Source: Mastigamoeba balamuthi (taxonomy: Eukaryota > Evosea > Mastigamoebida > Mastigamoebidae). Taken from it: a stretch of DNA of 28,400 nucleotides. The notes below the pieces were generated by a model. That model saw nothing but the letters and a program-made list of their open reading frames with translations, was not told where the DNA came from and did no database searches. A program made the position numbers and the translations under genes. Location: contig CACRSC010000015.1 of the NCBI GenBank assembly GCA_902651635.1, positions 188,730-217,129 on the forward strand, read 5' to 3'. Positions 1 through 8,780 of this stretch are shown one piece after another; position 1 is the stretch's first letter, and every line of letters begins with the position of its first letter.

Positions 1-61
1 ATCTGATTCGACTAACGAAACCTGAAGTTGCTCCAGTTTCTTGCGATTCGCTTGAGGTTGG

Positions 62-159
62 ACTCAGAGTCTGAGTGAGTAATCCTGTTACAGGATATCA
101 CAGGATGCGATTCAGGAATCCAATTGAGTGGATTTGCCTGGAATATCCAGAAGGATATT
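62..159. repeat. Cluster of short inverted repeats upstream of the hydratase gene
   Basis: Five perfect inverted repeats lie in under 100 bases. ACTCAGA-G-TCTGAGT is at 62-76 and ATCCTGT-T-ACAGGAT at 82-96, with a third ACAGGAT copy at 100-106. GATTC-AG-GAATC is at 109-120, AATCCA-6 nt-TGGATT at 117-134, and AATATCC-AGAA-GGATATT at 142-159. The cluster ends 16 bases before the ATG at 176, so it lies in the promoter or 5' UTR. It could bind a dimeric regulator or fold in RNA; nothing in the sequence decides which. Confidence 0.6.
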
Positions 160-175
160 TTGCTGCGTTTGGGCG

Positions 176-1101
176 ATGAGCGCGCTGCCGTCGATCAGGG
201 TCGAGCCTCGCAAGGGCGGCGCGGTCGTGTGGCTGTGGCTCTCGCGCCCCGCCGTCCACAACGCACTGGACTCGGCCCTCCTCTCCTCCCTGGCCGCCTC
301 CCTGCGCGCCCACCCGCGCCCCCGCGCCTACGTCCTCGCCGGCTCTGGCCGCTCGTTCTGCGCCGGCGCCGACCTCTCCCGCGCGCCCTCCGAGTCTCCC
401 GGCGACTCTGCCGCCGCCGCCCGCGTTCTGCGCGACGCGCTGGACGCGATCCGCGCGTGCGGGGCGCCGGTGGTCGCGCGCGTGCACGGCGCTGCGCTCG
501 GGGGCGGCGCGGGCATCGTGGCCGCCTGCGACGTCGCGCTCTGCTCGAGCTCGGCGGTGTTCGCGTTCGGCGAGCCGAGGCTGGGGCTGCAGCCCGCGCT
601 GATCGCGCCGCACGTCGTCGGCAGGTGCGGGGCCCGGCGGGCTGGCAGGTACTTTGTGACGGGCGAGAGGTTCGGGCCGCAGGAGGCGCTCAGGATCGGC
701 CTCGTCGACTCGGTGCTGGCCTCGGAGAGCGACCTCGACACCGTGAGCTCGCGACGACCCGGGGGGAGGGGGTGTGGCTGACTGGCCTGTGGTGTCCCGC
801 CCTCGCAGGAGGTGGAGAGGGTGTGCGGAGAGATTCTCAAGTGCTCTCCTGACGCTGTCGCCGAGTGCAAGGTGTGAGCTCCGTTGCTGCTGCTGCTGCT
901 GCTGTACGGCCCGCGGGGCCTTCTCACGTGGTGGCCCGCGTGCAGGACCTGGTGGGGACAGTCGAGTCTGCGACGGACAGTGCGACACTGGCCGCGGAGC
1001 TGGAAAGGAGGTTCGTGCACTCGAGGCAGTGCAAGCACGGGAAGGCCGGGATAGCTGCGTTCCTGAACAAGTCCAAGCCTGCTTGGTTCTACGACGAGTA
1101 A
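176..1101 (+). CDS. Enoyl-CoA hydratase/isomerase family protein, methylglutaconyl-CoA hydratase-like (3 exons)
   Basis: Crotonase-fold enzyme of about 261 residues, the usual family length, expected to hydrate an enoyl-CoA. Exons are 176-742, 809-871 and 946-1101; introns start GTGAGC and GTGTGA, end in CAG, and the frame closes. Visible motifs are HNALDSALLSSL near the N-terminus, the oxyanion-hole stretch FCAGADLS, GAALGGGAGIVAACD, FGEPRLGLQPALI and RRAGRYFVTGERF. The C-terminus (KAGIAAFLNKSKPAW) matches methylglutaconyl/geranoyl-type hydratases of leucine and terpene breakdown better than the beta-oxidation enzymes. The Glu of FGEP is kept, but the first catalytic Glu position of classical hydratases (GGGxE) reads Gly-Ile. 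The ATG at 176 starts just before the domain and no mitochondrial presequence is evident. The fold is secure; the exact substrate is inferred. Confidence 0.88.
885..905 (+). repeat. (TGC)7 microsatellite in intron 2 of the hydratase gene
   Basis: Seven tandem TGC units lie inside the 872-945 intron, between its donor and its CAG acceptor. A similar CTG-rich tract sits in the third intron of the RhoGAP gene. Confidence 0.8.
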
Positions 1102-1560
1102 GCACGCCTAGTGCTCGGTTGCTCGCACCAGAATTCCAGTATCCACGACGAGGCTGCAAAGGAGCTGAAGCGTATTATCAGCTTCCTTCTCGCTTGAAGG
1201 CAGTGAGTGATGTGCGTGCGGCTGCGCTAGGGAAACGTATCTGCACCACCATAGAAATCGACTGGCCGCTTTGCCCCGATTGAACCTACCAGACTACCTT
1301 CACGGTGTACTCGAGGCATCAAGGATCTTGTTCTGAGTGGTGGGATGTCAGAACATGCTGGAGGGGGTTTCTGTGTGATGCTTTGCAGGAATTAAGTTGT
1401 GGTTGCGGAACGGATCGGGCACGCCTTGGATTCTGGTATGAAAAGAATCTCAGGGTCGGACAGAGAACAACAGTCTTCAAATGAACATCAAAAACAAGCA
1501 GAACATGTGAGCAAGGGTCCGTTGTTGCAGTTGCTCCATCGGAATGTTTCAATTGTGTTT
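1102..1560. other. Convergent 3' intergenic region
   Basis: About 460 bases separate the hydratase stop from the stop of the UBE3D-like gene on the other strand. Short open frames here show no recognisable protein pattern. No RNA gene or repeat was seen; it probably holds both 3' UTRs. Confidence 0.5.
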
Positions 1561-3119
1561 TCAATCATCAAGAGTCCTTGGCGGAGCGGGAAGCAGAGAC
1601 AGTCTCCCCCTGCTTTTTGCATGAGGGACTTTGTGCCTCTCAAGCATTTCAGCACAGCGGTCGAGGAAGAACATGATGGCTGAGCAACTTGGCGGGTCGT
1701 ATCTCAACTCGAAGACGGCGGCACCTGAAACAGCGTGCTCCACTCTAGAAAAGGTGACTTTGATTGCCCTCGAGGAGTGGCCTATAAAATGTGATGAGAA
1801 CAACATCAACACTGAAGGGGAATACGGGGAAACAGGGTGCTGAAGTCCTCGTCATGTGACGACAGCAGCACGAGGCTGGCGACCAGCGTGATCTACATGA
1901 CCAGAAGTCAGTTGATGTGGCACGCAAGTCAGCCTCGTGCCTCTGTGATCGGACTTCCGAAGGCATCAGAGAGCAGGAACTTGAAGCAGCCTTTATCCTT
2001 GCACGCGTCTAGAATGTCTGATGCGCACTGCGACTCGACGGTGATGGCAGCAAAGCGGTTACCGTCGCTCGAAGGCGCGGTGCTCAAGAAGCACGTCCTC
2101 AGCGTGAGCTCTGTGACACTCGGCTGCTCCGTCTGGCTGTCGCTGGCGCCCGTGAACGCAGCGACCTCGCCCAGGGTGTGCAGGCACCTCGCACACCGCG
2201 CCTCGGCGCTCCACAGATGGAACTGCGCTCACGAGAGTCACTCCCGACGTTGTGCGTGGCTCTCTGCTCTCGGGGGTACGTACGCCGTGCGCGCGTGTGT
2301 GCGGGGACTTGCACTCGGAGCGGACCAGAGGGCCCTTGGCGACGACGGCCCCCTCGACCGCGTCGTCCGCATGCGCGATCACGAAGGACCTGCCGCAGAA
2401 CAGCTCCCGCGGCACGGCCGTCAGCTGGCCGGGCACCCGCATGCACGTGAGGGCCGAGCACGTCCCGTGCCCGTCGTGGTCGCACACCCACGCCTCCGAG
2501 AGCTCCTCCCACGACGAGCTCGGCATCGACCTGACCCTCTGAGGAGGGGAGCAGCGCTCCCACAGCATCAGCAGCCCGCGCCCTCTGGGTGGAGGGTGGG
2601 AGGGGGTGCGCTGACCCTGAAGGCGTGCTCGGCGTCCGTGAGGGCGGCGCCGCACGTGCGGCAGTAGAGCGAGGAGACCTCTGGGGGCCACTCGACTTGG
2701 TCCCTGAGCTGCGAGCAGTACTGCTGCTCGTACTTGGCCGAGACGCACAGGAACCCGGCCGACGGCTCGCACGAGACGGACTCGAGGTCGATGGGGAACC
2801 TCAGGGGCACGGAGACGGGCGGCAGGTGCTCGAGGGGGGCGTCGGGCTGCTGCGGGAAGCGGACGGCGAGGAAGAGGACCGAAGAGGCGGCAGACGAGGG
2901 GCCCCCGGGGGCCGCTTCGAGGGAGAGCTCGACGGCGCACGAGTCGTCGATCGCGGGGTGCGCCAGGGTGACGCAGAGCGTGCCCAGAGCGCCGTACTCC
3001 TCGACCAGCAGCAACGGGGCCTGCATCGCGGCAACACCGCTAGAGGAGATAATATCCACCCGATATCCTGCTGTCAGTTTTCCGATCGGGTACGAATCCG
3101 AACTCGAACTCGATTTCAT
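1561..3119 (-). CDS. UBE3D-like HECT-type E2-binding protein (spliced; one junction unresolved)
   Basis: Resembles UBE3D, an E2-binding protein with ubiquitin-ligase activity. Exon 1 (2616-3119) starts at the ATG at 3119 and holds the N-terminal beta-rich half, ending in the family signature SLYCRTCGAAL (around residue 150). Exon 2 (2326-2538) continues with MPSSSWEELSEAWVCDHDG, matching the family's LPSxxWxEl-DxWxCH. Exon 3, from 2222 downwards, carries RCARCLHTLGE, a second Cys pair. Residues HDEDFSTLFP lie in an exon ending at 1826. The last exon (1561-1781) has AIKVTF and RCAEMLERHKV, the expected family C-terminus. In-frame stops between about 1893 and 1940 need an intron whose donor I could not place, so residues there are uncertain. 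It shares a 160-bp divergent promoter with the methyltransferase-like gene. Confidence 0.75.
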
Positions 3120-3279
3120 CGTCGCACGACCCCCTACCTACCTCGCTGTGTGTCGTTTCTGCTCTTCATCCCCTGCGGGCCTCAACAGGGCAGGGGGGGA
3201 TGAATATCTGTATTGACATCAGCACGACGGAAAATATCTGCCCTGTCAGTGCTGAAGACCCAACCCACACGGCTTCACA
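3120..3279. promoter_or_regulatory. Divergent promoter between the UBE3D-like and methyltransferase-like genes
   Basis: 160 bases separate the two start codons. AATATCT occurs twice, at 3203-3209 and 3233-3239, each followed by a G and then by related text (GACATCAGCAC and CCTGTCAGTGCT). These imperfect repeats lie 41-77 bases upstream of the ATG at 3280. A G-run preceded by an imperfect inverted repeat (CCCTGC..GCAGGG) is at about 3171-3199. Function is inferred from position only. Confidence 0.45.
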
Positions 3280-4380
3280 ATGAGCGACAGGCTGGCGACG
3301 AGCGTCGCGCTGTTCGAGCGCATCCTCTCCTCGCTCCCCGCGACGGACGTGCCCGCCTTCGAGGAGGCCGTCGTCCGCCGCCTGCCGTCCCTGCGCGGCG
3401 ACATGCAGCGCGCCGACCGCGAGCACAGCGACGGCAGCGGCGACTGCGCGCACGCGTCTTCGTCGACGTCGTCGGGTCCCGTCGACCTGCTCGACGAGAT
3501 CGGGGCCGTGCTGCGCGCGCTGGTGCCGGCGAGCGGCGAGGCCCCCGGGGAGCGCACGTACGTGCCCCGCGGCCACGCGCGCTTCGAGGGCTACACGCGG
3601 CAGAACACCGTCAGCGTCGACGCGTTCCTCTACCCCGACGACGACGACGTCGACGAGCTCTGCGACAAGGGCCTGCTGGCACGCGCCTACTGCGAGGACT
3701 GCGGCTCGCGGCGCACGCAGCCGCTCAACTTCATCAGCCACAGCGCCTCGCGCGACCAGCTCGACTTCATCTTCGGGAAGCGCGTGCTGCTGGGCGCGGC
3801 GGCGGGGGCGCCCGAGAACCTGCGCGGGGCGACGGTCGTCGACGTGGGGTCGAGGCTCGGCGCGGTGCTCTACGCGGCGTACGCGATGACCGAGGCGGCC
3901 AGGATCGTCGGCGTCGAGCGCAACGAGTTCTTCGCGCGGCTGCAGGACGACGTCGTGCGCAAGAGGTTCCCGCAGCTGGCCGCCAGGGTGTCGGTGGTCG
4001 CCGCGGACATCAGGGACCAGGCGCAGCTGCTGGGCTCGGCCGACGTCGTCGTGCTGCACAACGCGTTCGAGTGGTTCGGGCCCAGCGACGAGCAGCGCGA
4101 GCTCTGGCGGTTCCTGCGCCGCTCCATCTGCAAGCCCGGCTGCCTCGTCGTCTGCTCGCCGTCGCTCAGGGACGCGCTGGCCCCGCTGGCCTCGGCCGGC
4201 GCCTCGGCAGGCGGCAAGAAGAAGCAGCAGCACGCGCACGCCGAGCCCGTGCTGGCGGACCTCGACGCGTGGGTCGAGGAGCTGCCCATCGAGTACCCCC
4301 CGGTCGCCGAGGAGGACGAGGAGGAGGACGACGAGCTGCGCTCGATCCACCTCTACAGGGTCAGGCCCGCCGCAAAGTAG
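3280..4380 (+). CDS. Class I SAM-methyltransferase-fold protein, uncharacterised conserved family (intronless)
   Basis: 366 residues in a single exon; the ATG at 3280 is the first in frame. The N-terminal third is charged and Ser/Asp-rich. Then follow YCEDCGSRRTQPLNFISHSA (from about residue 137) and QLDFIFGK. A Rossmann methyltransferase core begins with motif I, VVDVGSRLGAVLYAAYAM (about 186), followed by IVGVERNEFFARLQ, VVAADIRDQ and VVVLHNAFEWFG. The order and spacing resemble class I enzymes, with motif I loosely recalling DOT1-type DLGSGVG. Here it is DVGSRLG, so one glycine of the SAM loop is replaced by Arg. The C-terminus has an acidic run and ends IHLYRVRPAAK. I recall similar uncharacterised proteins in animals but know no assigned substrate. 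A protein methyltransferase or a degenerate SAM-binding protein are both possible. Confidence 0.8.
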   Translation: MSDRLATSVALFERILSSLPATDVPAFEEAVVRRLPSLRGDMQRADREHSDGSGDCAHASSSTSSGPVDLLDEIGAVLRALVPASGEAPGERTYVPRGHARFEGYTRQNTVSVDAFLYPDDDDVDELCDKGLLARAYCEDCGSRRTQPLNFISHSASRDQLDFIFGKRVLLGAAAGAPENLRGATVVDVGSRLGAVLYAAYAMTEAARIVGVERNEFFARLQDDVVRKRFPQLAARVSVVAADIRDQAQLLGSADVVVLHNAFEWFGPSDEQRELWRFLRRSICKPGCLVVCSPSLRDALAPLASAGASAGGKKKQQHAHAEPVLADLDAWVEELPIEYPPVAEEDEEEDDELRSIHLYRVRPAAK

Positions 4381-4518
4381 AACAACAGATTGGCAGCAAG
4401 GCAGAGGCAGACAGACATCTCCATTGGGTTGGGGGGTCTTGTTGCTGCGTGGCTACGTGCAGGAGCAAGCAAATCAAGTCACTCGGGGGGGATTGAATCC
4501 GGCAAGAAGCGCAAAAGC

Positions 4519-6894
4519 TCACTGCTTGAGCGACTCGTACATCGCGGTGATCTGGTGGGCAAAGACGTTGCGCAGGACGTGGCGCTTGAGCTTCAGCGAC
4601 GGCGTCAGCATGTCGTTGGTGACGTCAAACGCGATCGGGTGCAGGTGGACGGCCTTGACCATCTCGTAGCCCTTGAGGCGGCCCTCCTTGGACACGCGCG
4701 TGACCTCCTCCATCACGGCAGCGTTCACGGTCGCGTTGCTGTGCATGCAAACGTGAGCGCGTGCGGTGGTCCCAGAGGACCGAATGGAAAGGTTCGCACG
4801 AGCACAGGGCGGGCAGGTTGGACGAGCCGAGCGAGTGACTCTTGGCCCACGGCACGAGCCAGTCGGGGTTCGGGACCACCACGGCGACGGGGAAGTTTCG
4901 CTCAGAGTCGCCGTGAACGAACGCCTGGAGGATCGCCGGGCTCTTGCCTGCGGGAAGTTGTCTTAGTCGCAACGAAGACCTCTCAACGCGGCAGCTTACA
5001 GAGAATGCCCTCGATGAGCTCTCCGCTGACGTATTCTCCCTGCGAGAGCTTGAACAGGTCCTTTACCCTGTCGATGATGCGGAAGGACCTCTCGCCGACC
5101 ATCACGGCTACATCGCAGCGAAGGAAAAGGGAAGGGGCTGTGAGACCGGGGGGACAACCAGCGAAGAGATGAGAGCACGCGCACCAATGTCGCCAGTGTG
5201 AATCCAGCCGTCCTTGTCGAGGACCTCGGCAGTCTTAATGGGGTCATTGAGGTACCCCTTCATCATCGTCGGGCCCCTGATGCACAGCTCTCCCCTCGGA
5301 GGGTTGTCGGTGGTCAGGTAGTTCATCGACGGCACGCTGATGAGCTTGGCCTCGGTGTTGTAGAACGGCGACATGGCGTTCTGGAAGATGTCCCTCGACT
5401 TCTCGAGCTCCGCGTGGATGCCGAGCGCGGTGGTCTCGGTCATCCCGTAGCCGATCCAGAACGCGTCGAGCACGCAGATGCGCCAGAAGTCGATGACCTC
5501 CTGCGTGACCGGGGCGCCTCCGCAGATGGCGATCATCATCTTCCCGCCGACCTGCTGCCTGATCTCGCCGAACACGAACCAGTCGGTGAAGGGGGTCTTG
5601 TACCCGTAGTACGACCACCACTCCTTCCACTTGTAGCTGTCAGAGCAGCTGCGTGAGTGGACTTGCCCGGGGAAGGGGAAAGAGAGAGGCTCCACGTACG
5701 CCGTGTTGAAGATGGCGCGCTTGTACCAAGGCTTCTTGGCAAGGGCCGCCATCGTGGCGTCGTAGACGCGCTGGAAGAGCCTGGGCACCGACGTGATCGC
5801 CGTCGGCTGCAGCGACCTCATGTCCGCGGGGATGTCCTGCAGCGTCCCCGAGAAGAACCCCACCCTGCCGCCCAGCCTCAGCTGCAAGTCGAAACGCACG
5901 CACACGGTCAGGGCAGGCACGGGGGGACCGAGAGGGCGTGCGAGGCTTCGGGCCGCACGGCAGAGTAGTCGACGATGAGGCCGAAGATGTGGGCGAGCGG
6001 GAGGAAGCTGAGAAGGGTCATGTGCTCGGAGATCATGTGCACGGGGATGGCCCTGTAGAGCCCCAGCGTCGTGCACTCGAGCGACCTGTGCGTGATCATG
6101 ACGCCCTTGGGCTGCCCCGTCGTCCCCGACGTGTACATCACAAAGGCCACGTCGTCGGGGGCCGCCGCCGTCGCGGGCTTGGAGTAGTCGCCCGCGGGCG
6201 CCGCCGACTCGGGGGCCGCGTCGACGAGGTCCTGCATCGTGACGTCGGTGATGCCCTCGACGACGCCGTCGAACGAGACGATCGCGGGGCGCCTGTCCTC
6301 GGGCATCTGCTCGACGGCGTCGGCGAGGCAGCGGGCCTTGGCGCTGCTGGTGAAGACGCACCTGCTGCCGCTGTGGTTGATGATGTAGTCGATGCTCGAG
6401 GCCCCCACGAGGCTCTCGTAGATCGGGACCACCTCGAGCCCCAGCATCGACGCCGCAAACGCCAGCTCGTGTATCTCCGACCGCGTCACGCTGAAGAACG
6501 ACACCCTCTGGCCGCGGCTGAGCCTCAGCTTGTTGCTCAGCGCCCACGCGAGCTTCCGGACACGTGTCCAGACCTGGTCTCGTGACTAGCAAGAGGCGTT
6601 GCGCGATGAGAACTGCGAAAAACAGGAAAAGAGACGGAAAAAAGAAGAGCGAGGGGGCGCTGGCGGAGCAGGGCGGCGTGCCTCGAAGACGAAGACCGGG
6701 GAGCGGGCGCCCGAGGCGAGAAGCGGCCGGCACCCGAAAAAGTCGGCGGAACCGTCGCGGCTGGCGAAGACGCGGAGCAGGTCGAGGGGCGTCTGGAGCT
6801 CCGGGTCCCAGTCCGAGTCGCTGAGGGGGCCGGTCGGGACCGTCCTGTGCCTCGCGACAGGCGTCTCGCTGACGACAGCTGCTGCCGTGCTCAT
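4519..6894 (-). CDS. Long-chain acyl-CoA synthetase (AMP-forming), 6 exons
   Basis: Activates long-chain fatty acids to acyl-CoA using ATP. Exons (5' to 3') are 6691-6894, 5959-6585, 5185-5881, 5000-5107, 4800-4947 and 4519-4738. All five introns are GT-AG and phases close to give about 667 residues, normal for eukaryotic ACSLs. The P-loop YTSGTTGQPKGVMITHRSL is at about 216-234, followed by LLSFLPLAHIFG. VGFFSGTLQDIP and TSVPRLFQRVYD come next, then IGYGMTETTALG (about 418), RGPTMMKGYLN, DGWIHTGDIA, RIIDRVKDLFKLSQGEYV and the C-terminal MLTPSLKLKRHVL. No N-terminal membrane anchor or presequence is visible. Residues around 5641-5690 (PLSFPFPGQVHSRSCSDS) look inserted and might hide a tiny GC-AG intron, but the frame is open. 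It shares a 3' intergenic region with the methyltransferase-like gene. Confidence 0.93.
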
Positions 6895-7220
6895 CGTTGC
6901 CGTGGCGCTCTTCCTGGTGGTTTTGCCTGAGCTCTTAGCTGCGCTTCAGTGTGTTGTGCACGATTTCTGAGATCGAGATTTGTTTTCGCCCACGTGGCCG
7001 CGAAAATATCTCAAATTCCGATCCCATTTCTAGTTTCCCGTTCGGAGGCAACAACGAACAGAGCACGCCCCCATACCGCACCCCAACGGCAGCCCACACC
7101 CCCTTCCGCAGAGACTTTTGACCCCCTCGCACACGACTGGACAAAGCTGAGAAGCAGAGTGTTGCGTTATTTGTATGGTCTGACGTGGAACTGTGTTGCA
7201 ACTTGGAACTAAGGGAGAAA
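6895..7220. promoter_or_regulatory. Upstream region of the acyl-CoA synthetase gene and 3' flank of the CCR4-like gene
   Basis: 326 bases without a credible gene. An A/T-rich patch with AAAATATCT at 7003-7011 lies about 110 bases upstream of the synthetase ATG and matches the AATATCT copies in the 3120-3279 promoter. The rest is unremarkable. Confidence 0.35.
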
Positions 7221-8399
7221 CTACTGGCGGCAGTAGTGCAGGCGAACGCAGAGCGGGACGTGGTCCGACGGCTGCTCGCAGTCGGGGAGGAACCTGCCCG
7301 ACTGCTCAAACGGCTCGAGGGCCTCCGAGGGCGCGAGGCCCGGCGAGTGCCAGACGTAGTCGAGGCAGCCACAGAACCTCCGCGTGAAGTTGGTGATGGG
7401 CTCGCCCAGCTCCGCGTAGGCGCTCTGCAGCTGCGTCAGGTTGCGCTCCATGAAGCAGGGGAACGCCGCCCGCTCGGGGTGCGCCTCGTCGACGGCCCCC
7501 GTGCTGAGCCACTGGTAGACGGCCGACTCGGGCAGGCTGTTGAGGTCGCCGCAGAACACGACCTTGGAGACGCGGTGCTTGACGATGGCGCGCTGGACCC
7601 TGCGCATCGTGTAGGCGGCCTGCGCGAGCTTGATCTCGGGGTAGAGCCAGTGGAAGTGCGCCGTCACCACCAGCACGCGGCCGTCGCCGACGACGCTCGC
7701 CGACGAGGCGATCTGCGCGAGCGACGGGGGCACCGCGTCGACCGACTCGCGGTCGACGAGCACGGCCATGACGCCCACGTTGCCCGTCAGCAGCGCCCGC
7801 GTGTTGCCGCCCGCGAACGTGGCGACGGCCGAGCGGTCGCTAGCCACGCAGTCGTAGTCGATCTGCTCGGTCAGCTCGAGGCTGAACCGCGCGTTCCTGT
7901 AGAACAGCACGCAGGCGTCGGGCCTCATCGGCCTGCTGCGCACGATCACGCTGTACCCGGCGCTCTCCAGCGGCCTCCGTATCGCCATGACCCTGTCGAC
8001 TGTCCGTCCCGTCCCAGCCGAGAGGATCGATCAGAACAACGAAAGAGCAGCCAGCAAGCGGGCCAGTCGATCGATCCAATTAATTGGGCGCGGCCTGTCA
8101 GCGCGTCTGGTGCGGATTTCAGTCGAGTTTTCTGCACCTTCTTGGAGGCAGCCGATGTCGGGCGAGTAGTGGAGGAGCTCGCGGAGGATGGCGGGGCGGC
8201 GGTAGGACCAGCGGAGGTAGGCGGGGTCGCAGTGGGCGGCCTGGCTGCGCGAGTACGAGTCGGCGAGCGTGTTGTACGTCAGGACCGTGAAGCTGGGCGT
8301 GTGGTCAGCGCCCTTCTTGTGGGCGGCCTGCAGCGGCACCCATGCGCGGAACTGCGAGGGCCTCGGGTCACCCTCCTCAGTCCAGTTGCTAGATTTCAT
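7221..8399 (-). CDS. CCR4-like exonuclease/endonuclease/phosphatase-family nuclease (2 exons)
   Basis: EEP-fold nuclease most similar to the catalytic domain of CCR4/CNOT6 deadenylases, which remove poly(A) tails from mRNA. Exon 1 is 8138-8399 and exon 2 is 7221-7999. A 138-nt intron (GTGCAG...CAG, phase 1) rebuilds the metal-binding CLQEVDR motif exactly at the junction. Other motifs are FTVLTYNTLADSY near the N-terminus, DACVLFYRNARF, VVTAHFHWLYPEIKLAQ, VVFCGDLNSLPESAVYQWLS, FCGCLDYVWHSPG and the C-terminal QPSDHVPLCVRL (catalytic Asp-His). The product is about 346 residues: only the nuclease domain, without the leucine-rich repeats of yeast CCR4. The open frame continues upstream into the tRNA gene, so I chose the ATG at 8399, which starts shortly before the domain. 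Angel/PDE12-type relatives are an alternative, but the HWLYPEIKLAQ stretch favours CCR4. Confidence 0.9.
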
Positions 8400-8568
8400 G
8401 CTTGTGAACCAGATTTCTCGCTGATTCAGCGCTTGTTGATGCAGGACAAACCAGCACAGAGAGAGGTTCAAAACAAAGAACTCGGGGAACAGGAATAAAA
8501 AACGGAGTTGATGAAGCTCTCCGATTTCGTCAAAGAACACAAGGGCGCATAAGACGCCCCGATGGGAC

Positions 8569-8573
8569 AAAAA
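8569..8573 (-). terminator. Pol III T5 terminator of tRNA-Asp
   Basis: A run of five T on the minus strand begins two bases after the discriminator base of the tRNA, the standard Pol III stop signal. Confidence 0.8.
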
Positions 8574-8575
8574 GA

Positions 8576-8648
8576 CTCCCGAGCGGGGAATTGAACCCCG
8601 ATCAGCCATGTGACAGACGGCTATACTAAACCGTTATACTACTCGGGA
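8576..8648 (-). tRNA. tRNA-Asp (GUC anticodon)
   Basis: A 73-nt cloverleaf reads on the minus strand. The 7-bp acceptor stem TCCCGAG/CTCGGGA is perfect and is followed by discriminator G, as usual for Asp. The anticodon stem GCCGT/ATGGC (one G-U pair) holds the loop CTGTCAC with anticodon GTC. The T arm CGGGG-TTCAATT-CCCCG gives a good B box, and the D loop contains GG. No intron and no encoded CCA are present. It lies between the CCR4-like gene (same strand, 176 bases downstream) and the divergent DXO gene. Confidence 0.95.
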
Positions 8649-8780
8649 TGCTACATTCACCGTTTTTCGCATCTACCCTATGGATGGAACCCCGGAGCCA
8701 AGCAATGGAGATTCATCACAAGTTAGATCTTCTCACGTTGTTGTGTTCTGTTCCTGCATCAGCGCCTTCCCTGGACGCCA

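Noticed and set aside
885-905. Poly-Leu or poly-Ala coding repeat in the hydratase
   Set aside because: The TGC run lies between a good donor (872) and acceptor (945); splicing it out joins the crotonase C-terminus in frame.
98-1159. Long antisense frame opposite the hydratase gene
   Set aside because: Arg/Ala-rich mirror of GC-rich codons with no domain pattern; the + strand frame carries a complete crotonase signature. The same applies to most long frames opposite other genes.
8400-8609. N-terminal extension of the CCR4-like protein
   Set aside because: The open frame runs into the tRNA gene and reads as non-conserved hydrophobic text; the ATG at 8399 precedes the domain directly.
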